Shown piece by piece: positions 6,302 to 10,801 of a DNA stretch of 10,801 nt. How positions within the stretch are numbered: the first letter of the stretch is position 1; every line of letters begins with the position of its first letter. The position numbers were made by a program, and so were the translations under genes. The notes under the pieces are model-generated. The model was not told the origin of the DNA and did no database searches. It saw only the letters and a list, made by a program, of their open reading frames with translations. The stretch lies in assembly GCA_900552245.1 (NCBI GenBank), contig URYY01000072.1:1-10801 (forward strand), read 5' to 3'. Origin of the DNA: an uncultured Opitutales bacterium (GTDB taxonomy: Bacteria; Verrucomicrobiota; Verrucomicrobiia; Opitutales; Intestinicryptomonadaceae).

Positions 6302-9300
6302 ATGAAAAAAATCACTTCCCCTAATAAAAAGAGAGGCGCATTCGCGCTGGTGTTGGCCATAGGCGCTATGGCTTTTATGGTGCTCTTAGTCTTGACTTTA
6401 TCGTCGATAGTTTCGGCAAAGCTCAGGCTTTTAAACTCGCAGAAGGAAAACCGAATGGCCCGCTCAAACGCACTCTTGGGCATGAGTGTAGCGCTTAGCG
6501 AACTGCAGCGCTCTATGGGCCCCGACAATGCAATTTCAGCTCCTTCAACTATATTTGATACCGACCCAAGCACCGTTCAAATAGACGGCGTGCGAACTCC
6601 TTATGTTATAGGAGCTTTTCCAATAGACACTCAAAAAAGCGGTAAAACCTTCTACGACGCACAACAGGATGAGCGCGAGGTCGTAGATCTTTTAAAAGAG
6701 GGAAAGGCTGTGGAGTCTTCCGAGATTTCATGGCTTATTTCGTCAGAGCAGCGCATGTTGAATCCATCGATAGAATCTCCTGCAGAGCTAAGCGAAGAGA
6801 GCGTAAAACTCGCCTCATACTCGCAGTTAACGGACTTCCCGACGACTATGGGAGGCAAGGTTACATCTCAGCTAAAGAGTGAGACTGTCGATGTTGAAGC
6901 GGGCAAGGTAGGCTTGGAAAACGGCGCCTATGCATGGTGGGTTTCGGACGAATCCCTAAAGGCAAAGATAAACATGGTTCGCCAAGATGAATATTTGGAC
7001 GCACAAACCACGGGAAGTGCCGAGAATTTTGAAGGCCCCGCCGACAGGCTTATCCCGCAGGTTTCATACAACAGTTTTATAGACGAATTTTCCCAATTTC
7101 AGATAAATCCCTTCCTACCGTCTTTTGACGAGGAATCTTCAAGGATACTCCAAAAGGCGACATCTCTCGACGAAGTTGCAATGCTGGATTCCTCTTTGAC
7201 AGAGTGGGTTCAGAAGAACAAAAACGATTACACCGTAAGTTCCCTCGGCATACCGGTCGACGTCACACAGGGCAGGCTCAAGGAGGATTTGTCAGTCTAC
7301 TTGACGGAGAGCGGTTCAGGCAAGGGTTTGAATGACAACTACTCTATAATAAGGGGAAGCGAAGACGATAAGAATTACACGGGCCCCGACTTTGAATTGG
7401 ATACTTACGACACCAACCTGCCCAGAATGGGTCTATTGCGCGATTGGGCAACTATGTTAGACGATGCCGGGAAAAATTTTGAAGACGGCATAAAGGCAAG
7501 AGCCCAAAAGACTACAAAGGCTGATGTCCAACACGGGCTGTATCCGATAATCACAAAGGCTATGTGGACTTTCAGGTTGGCTTACAGACCGAGCGGACAG
7601 CTCGGCAACGATAGCACTATTCGTCTCTTTTTGGTATTCTATCCGAGAATATCCATATACAACCCTCATCAGGTCACTATAAAATCTAGCGACTATCTAG
7701 TGAGGCTCATGTTGCCGTACGCACTGGAACTAGCCACTCCCGGCGAGGGCTACTTTGACTCTGATAAAACCGAAGTTGAGAAGTTCTATCCGCCCTTGGC
7801 TCTTCGCTACGATGCGCAGACCTTTGTTGAGCGAAAGGAAGGGGAAGATAGTATAGAGCGAACCTTACACCCATATAGGATTTTTGAATATTCCGGTTCT
7901 GCTAGTGCGGCCAAAGGGATAAATGCGCCAAAAAAATTCAATAAATCTATGGCCGTTACATTTAGAAATATCTTGAATGCGAGCAGTATGTACAGAGGCA
8001 AGGCGGACCACTCTACTGACGAAAGCTCCGCAAACGGCACTCCAGTTATATCTATGAGAGTGGACCAATTGGAGCTGAAGCCCGGCGAGACTGTGGAGCT
8101 TGTCGCCTACGATGGCTCAAGCCAAATGCAAACTTATAGCGCAACGTCTTCCAGTTACGAGATTATTCCACGCAGAGCTCAGAATAGCTATCCTGAACTT
8201 CAGCCCTGTATGACAGTTCAAACAGGAGGTACATACGTAAGGGGTGTTGGCCTTCTGATTGATACCGGCCTAGATTTTAGGGAGAAGGAGAATCTTATTT
8301 CCTGTACCACTAAAGAGTGGGGAAATCCGGATATTACAGACGAATTTAAGGCTGCTGTTAAGCCTACGGGAACTGCTAATAATCCTAAAGTTGTCGCAAA
8401 TTGGAGAGTTGTTCCGCTTTTGAATGATAATGCGCTGTTTTCTTTTACGAGCGATACAACTGATACAAAGCAGGGGCACTCCTATTTGGGCTATGAGCTC
8501 TGGACAAGGGGAGGCAGCGGATATGAATATCTGACTTCCCTTGATACGGCCATGTTAAAATCGGGCGGAACGAGAACCGTTGCGTCACAGACAAGTAATT
8601 CGGATGAAATATGGCACTATTCAAAAACTAAGGCAATGCAACCCAACTTCCCGCACGTTGTTATATTTAATGCCGCTGTTCCTGGGCGTTTTTCAATTAG
8701 TTACGCATGGAATAGTAGAGTCGATAGAGACGGTGCATCATACTTAAATCCGAAAAATGACTCTCACGGCTATTACGGTTTTTCTAATGGTGTTGGTGTG
8801 TCATACAGTCAGCGTCCATATTTTAACATGAATAATTATAGTGGACCTGATTACTATATGGTGCCACTTATACCTTCAGTAGATTCTGTGCAGAATACGC
8901 CTTGGGCCTCTGCCGGCAATATAGGTGCTATCTACTCAAAAGTTCCAAGCGATTTAAACCATGATGACATGGGAATAGAACTTGCAACCTCTTCTGGAGC
9001 CTTTAACGATATAGCCGCATCTAATGACAAGATTTGGGGCGGCAATGGCGGACAAGGTGGCGGTTACGCTGCTTGGTCTATTACTACACTTGGACCACCT
9101 AAGGATAAGGCTAATGACGCAGCGCCAGCCGGAGCCTGTTATATGCCGCCTTACATGGCGCTTATGAATCCTTTGCGAGATAATGGTATTGTTCCGAGAG
9201 TTGATGCTTTCCACTCCTATAATCTGGTGTTGATTGATCCTATTGACGATGGCTACGGAAGCCGAAGCTATTGGCAGGATATAATATTTAAGCAGGACCA

Positions 9301-10756
9301 CAACCGCTACTGGTCGTCGCATGCCATAGATGAAACAACAACTTCTCAGTACGTTGATAGTAGCGGGGATTACTCCTGGACTTCTAAATACTCTTCTGAC
9401 GGTGGTTACAGAAGAGGCTCTCCGACAATATTTTACCCAACGGTCACGCCCGAGCATGGCAATTGCGGTTATTTTTCGATAAATGGCTTTACTAAAAACG
9501 ATGTGGCTTATGCACTGCCAATATATGATTTTGTGAGAAATTCAGATGAGGTGATGTCTCTGGGAGTGTTTTCAAACGCAAATTTAAGCACCATGCTTTG
9601 GCAGCCTCAGCGAGCTTTGGGCGAGTCTTGGGCCTCTCCGTTTATAAAGCGAGAGGAAATTGTAAATACGGAAGACAAGGTCTTGCACGACAATGAACTC
9701 ATAGACTTAAGCTACATGCTAAACGCCTCAGTATGGGATAGATTTTACTTGAGCACCATACCGCAGGACGGTCTTCGCGACCCTTACGCCGGCATGCGCA
9801 TGAGAAATCCCCGCCACATACTGACAAATGTTGAAAATGACACTTCCGAGCTTTTTGGCGATACAATGGCCTTTGAGCGTTCGGCGGCACACATCGGCGT
9901 TGAGGGGGCTTTCAATGTAAATTCGACTTCGTACGAGGCTTGGAGAGCTTTTCTCGGTGGAATGTTGGGAACTAAAAAGCTAACCCAGCTTGAGGAGGAG
10001 TATCCTGAAAATGAGGATACATCGTCGCCGACAAATTTCTACATGCCAAATCCCGGAAACCTAAATACGGTTTTGAAGCCACAGGATGTTGAAAAGAAGG
10101 TTGGCTACAGAGATTTGGGTGTGGGTAGAAACATAAGCGAGGCTGAGATTGACGAACTTGCAAGAGAGGTTGTTGCGGAAGTAAAGCTCAGGGCGCCATT
10201 CTTTAGCTTGGCGGATTTTATAAATAGGCGCTTGATGAAGTATTCGGACGCTTCGGGCGATGAGGATTTGTCTTACCAGAGCTTGATGGGCACCCTGTCG
10301 GCGGCAATTGCAAGGGCTTCCGAGCAGCAGACTGGTTCTAAAGCAACAATATTCAATGCGGACTACAACTTCACAAAGCAAAACCCGTCTGCTACGGATT
10401 TATTGACGATGATGCGCGATACTTCGCGCGAGTCAATAGAGCAGGCTTCCATGGCGCCCTACGGCAAGTATTACCGCAGAAGCGCGGGAATACCCGGCGC
10501 GCAGCTATTGCAGTCGCAGCTTCTGACGGCCTATGCGCCATTTATGACCGTCCGCGGCGATACCTTCACTATCAGGGCTTACGGCGAATACCTAAACCCC
10601 TTGACTGGCACGTCCGCAAAGGCTTATTGCGAGGCCCTAGTGCAGCGCAGTGCCGAGACTGTGGAGCCCTCGGACGACATTGTGAAGCCCCTAGAACCCT
10701 TCGGGCGCAAATTTAAGATTGTATCTTTCCGCTGGCTTACTCCGGCAGAACTTTAA
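6302..10756 (+). CDS. Giant prepilin-like exported protein, Verru_Chthon cassette protein A type
   Basis: A 1484-residue protein. ATG 6302 is chosen because it gives a compact class III (type IV prepilin) signal: KKRG (residues 9-12), then AFALVLAIGAMAFMVLLVLT, an unbroken hydrophobic helix ending near residue 37, and a polar, probably helical segment rich in Ala/Ser/Arg. Prepilin peptidase would cut after Gly12. The Glu normally at mature position 5 is Val, as expected of PilX/GspK-like minor members rather than major pilins. The long body is mostly beta-rich and exported, with IRLFLVFYPRISIYNPHQV (about 440-458) and a Gly-rich loop, WGGNGGQGGGYAAW (912-925). Near the C-terminus, AREVVAEVKLRAPFFSLADF (about 1287-1306) and INRRL match the conserved block I associate with Verru_Chthon protein A. 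Those proteins are of unknown function and usually occur with pseudopilin partners B-D; none is visible here. No Shine-Dalgarno precedes the start. An upstream in-frame TTG at 6239 would spoil the signal and is rejected. Central codons are clearly more AT-rich than those at the 3' end. Confidence 0.8.
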   Translation: MKKITSPNKKRGAFALVLAIGAMAFMVLLVLTLSSIVSAKLRLLNSQKENRMARSNALLGMSVALSELQRSMGPDNAISAPSTIFDTDPSTVQIDGVRTPYVIGAFPIDTQKSGKTFYDAQQDEREVVDLLKEGKAVESSEISWLISSEQRMLNPSIESPAELSEESVKLASYSQLTDFPTTMGGKVTSQLKSETVDVEAGKVGLENGAYAWWVSDESLKAKINMVRQDEYLDAQTTGSAENFEGPADRLIPQVSYNSFIDEFSQFQINPFLPSFDEESSRILQKATSLDEVAMLDSSLTEWVQKNKNDYTVSSLGIPVDVTQGRLKEDLSVYLTESGSGKGLNDNYSIIRGSEDDKNYTGPDFELDTYDTNLPRMGLLRDWATMLDDAGKNFEDGIKARAQKTTKADVQHGLYPIITKAMWTFRLAYRPSGQLGNDSTIRLFLVFYPRISIYNPHQVTIKSSDYLVRLMLPYALELATPGEGYFDSDKTEVEKFYPPLALRYDAQTFVERKEGEDSIERTLHPYRIFEYSGSASAAKGINAPKKFNKSMAVTFRNILNASSMYRGKADHSTDESSANGTPVISMRVDQLELKPGETVELVAYDGSSQMQTYSATSSSYEIIPRRAQNSYPELQPCMTVQTGGTYVRGVGLLIDTGLDFREKENLISCTTKEWGNPDITDEFKAAVKPTGTANNPKVVANWRVVPLLNDNALFSFTSDTTDTKQGHSYLGYELWTRGGSGYEYLTSLDTAMLKSGGTRTVASQTSNSDEIWHYSKTKAMQPNFPHVVIFNAAVPGRFSISYAWNSRVDRDGASYLNPKNDSHGYYGFSNGVGVSYSQRPYFNMNNYSGPDYYMVPLIPSVDSVQNTPWASAGNIGAIYSKVPSDLNHDDMGIELATSSGAFNDIAASNDKIWGGNGGQGGGYAAWSITTLGPPKDKANDAAPAGACYMPPYMALMNPLRDNGIVPRVDAFHSYNLVLIDPIDDGYGSRSYWQDIIFKQDHNRYWSSHAIDETTTSQYVDSSGDYSWTSKYSSDGGYRRGSPTIFYPTVTPEHGNCGYFSINGFTKNDVAYALPIYDFVRNSDEVMSLGVFSNANLSTMLWQPQRALGESWASPFIKREEIVNTEDKVLHDNELIDLSYMLNASVWDRFYLSTIPQDGLRDPYAGMRMRNPRHILTNVENDTSELFGDTMAFERSAAHIGVEGAFNVNSTSYEAWRAFLGGMLGTKKLTQLEEEYPENEDTSSPTNFYMPNPGNLNTVLKPQDVEKKVGYRDLGVGRNISEAEIDELAREVVAEVKLRAPFFSLADFINRRLMKYSDASGDEDLSYQSLMGTLSAAIARASEQQTGSKATIFNADYNFTKQNPSATDLLTMMRDTSRESIEQASMAPYGKYYRRSAGIPGAQLLQSQLLTAYAPFMTVRGDTFTIRAYGEYLNPLTGTSAKAYCEALVQRSAETVEPSDDIVKPLEPFGRKFKIVSFRWLTPAEL

Positions 10757-10773
10757 TCGCATATTTTCCCGAT

Positions 10774-10801
10774 TCGCGCTTCTGTTTGGAAGCGCGGTTT
10801 T
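10774..10801 (+). terminator. Intrinsic terminator after the giant prepilin-like gene (cut by the window end)
   Basis: CGCGCTTC (10775-10782) and GAAGCGCG (10789-10796) form a perfect eight-base-pair stem around a TGTTTG loop. A G and at least four T residues follow to the last base of the window. It begins 18 bases after the stop codon, which suggests that partner genes are not co-transcribed downstream. Confidence 0.8.

Noticed and set aside
8954..9457. 167-codon minus-strand open frame inside the giant gene
   Set aside because: Antisense shadow of a well-supported coding frame, with no start signal or recognisable motif.

Overview
The window looks like a chromosomal stretch from a member of the Verrucomicrobiota, probably a host-associated Opitutae-type bacterium. 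This is inferred from three things. A 1484-residue protein matches, by recall, the 'Verru_Chthon cassette protein A' type (prepilin-like N-terminus, very long exported body, and a C-terminal 'AREVVAEVKLRAPFFSLADF' block). There is a GH110-like alpha-galactosidase candidate of the kind used on host glycans. Most genes here lack a clear Shine-Dalgarno sequence. No database search was possible, so the taxonomic call is tentative.

Layout from left to right. Bases 1-1554 are the 3' part of an oligopeptide-type ABC transporter permease in which an OppB-like half and an OppC-like half are fused in one frame. Bases 1682-2588 hold a decayed drug/metabolite (EamA/DMT-like) transporter with one frameshift and one in-frame TAG. 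A gap of nearly 800 bases follows, up to the next large gene. It is not empty: it carries a doubtful 41-codon membrane-peptide ORF, two near-identical 20-bp palindromes, promoter-like elements, a 36-codon cysteine-rich micropeptide gene and a very strong intrinsic terminator. Together the last four look like a complete, self-contained, regulated mini-transcription unit. It is the most interesting part of the window.

Bases 3368-4906 encode a secreted right-handed beta-helix protein resembling GH110 alpha-1,3-galactosidases. After a gene-free gap comes a minus-strand gene (6049-5264) for an unrecognised exported protein, with its own promoter and a perfect-palindrome terminator. It is divergent from the giant prepilin-like gene (6302-10756), which ends at a terminator cut by the window edge.

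Apart from the permease, whose operon lies upstream, the genes seem to be transcribed as single units. A possible theme is a cell-surface and nutrient-acquisition region: peptide uptake, host-glycan cleavage and surface or pilus-like proteins. No CRISPR, tRNA, rRNA, insertion sequence or phage gene was seen.
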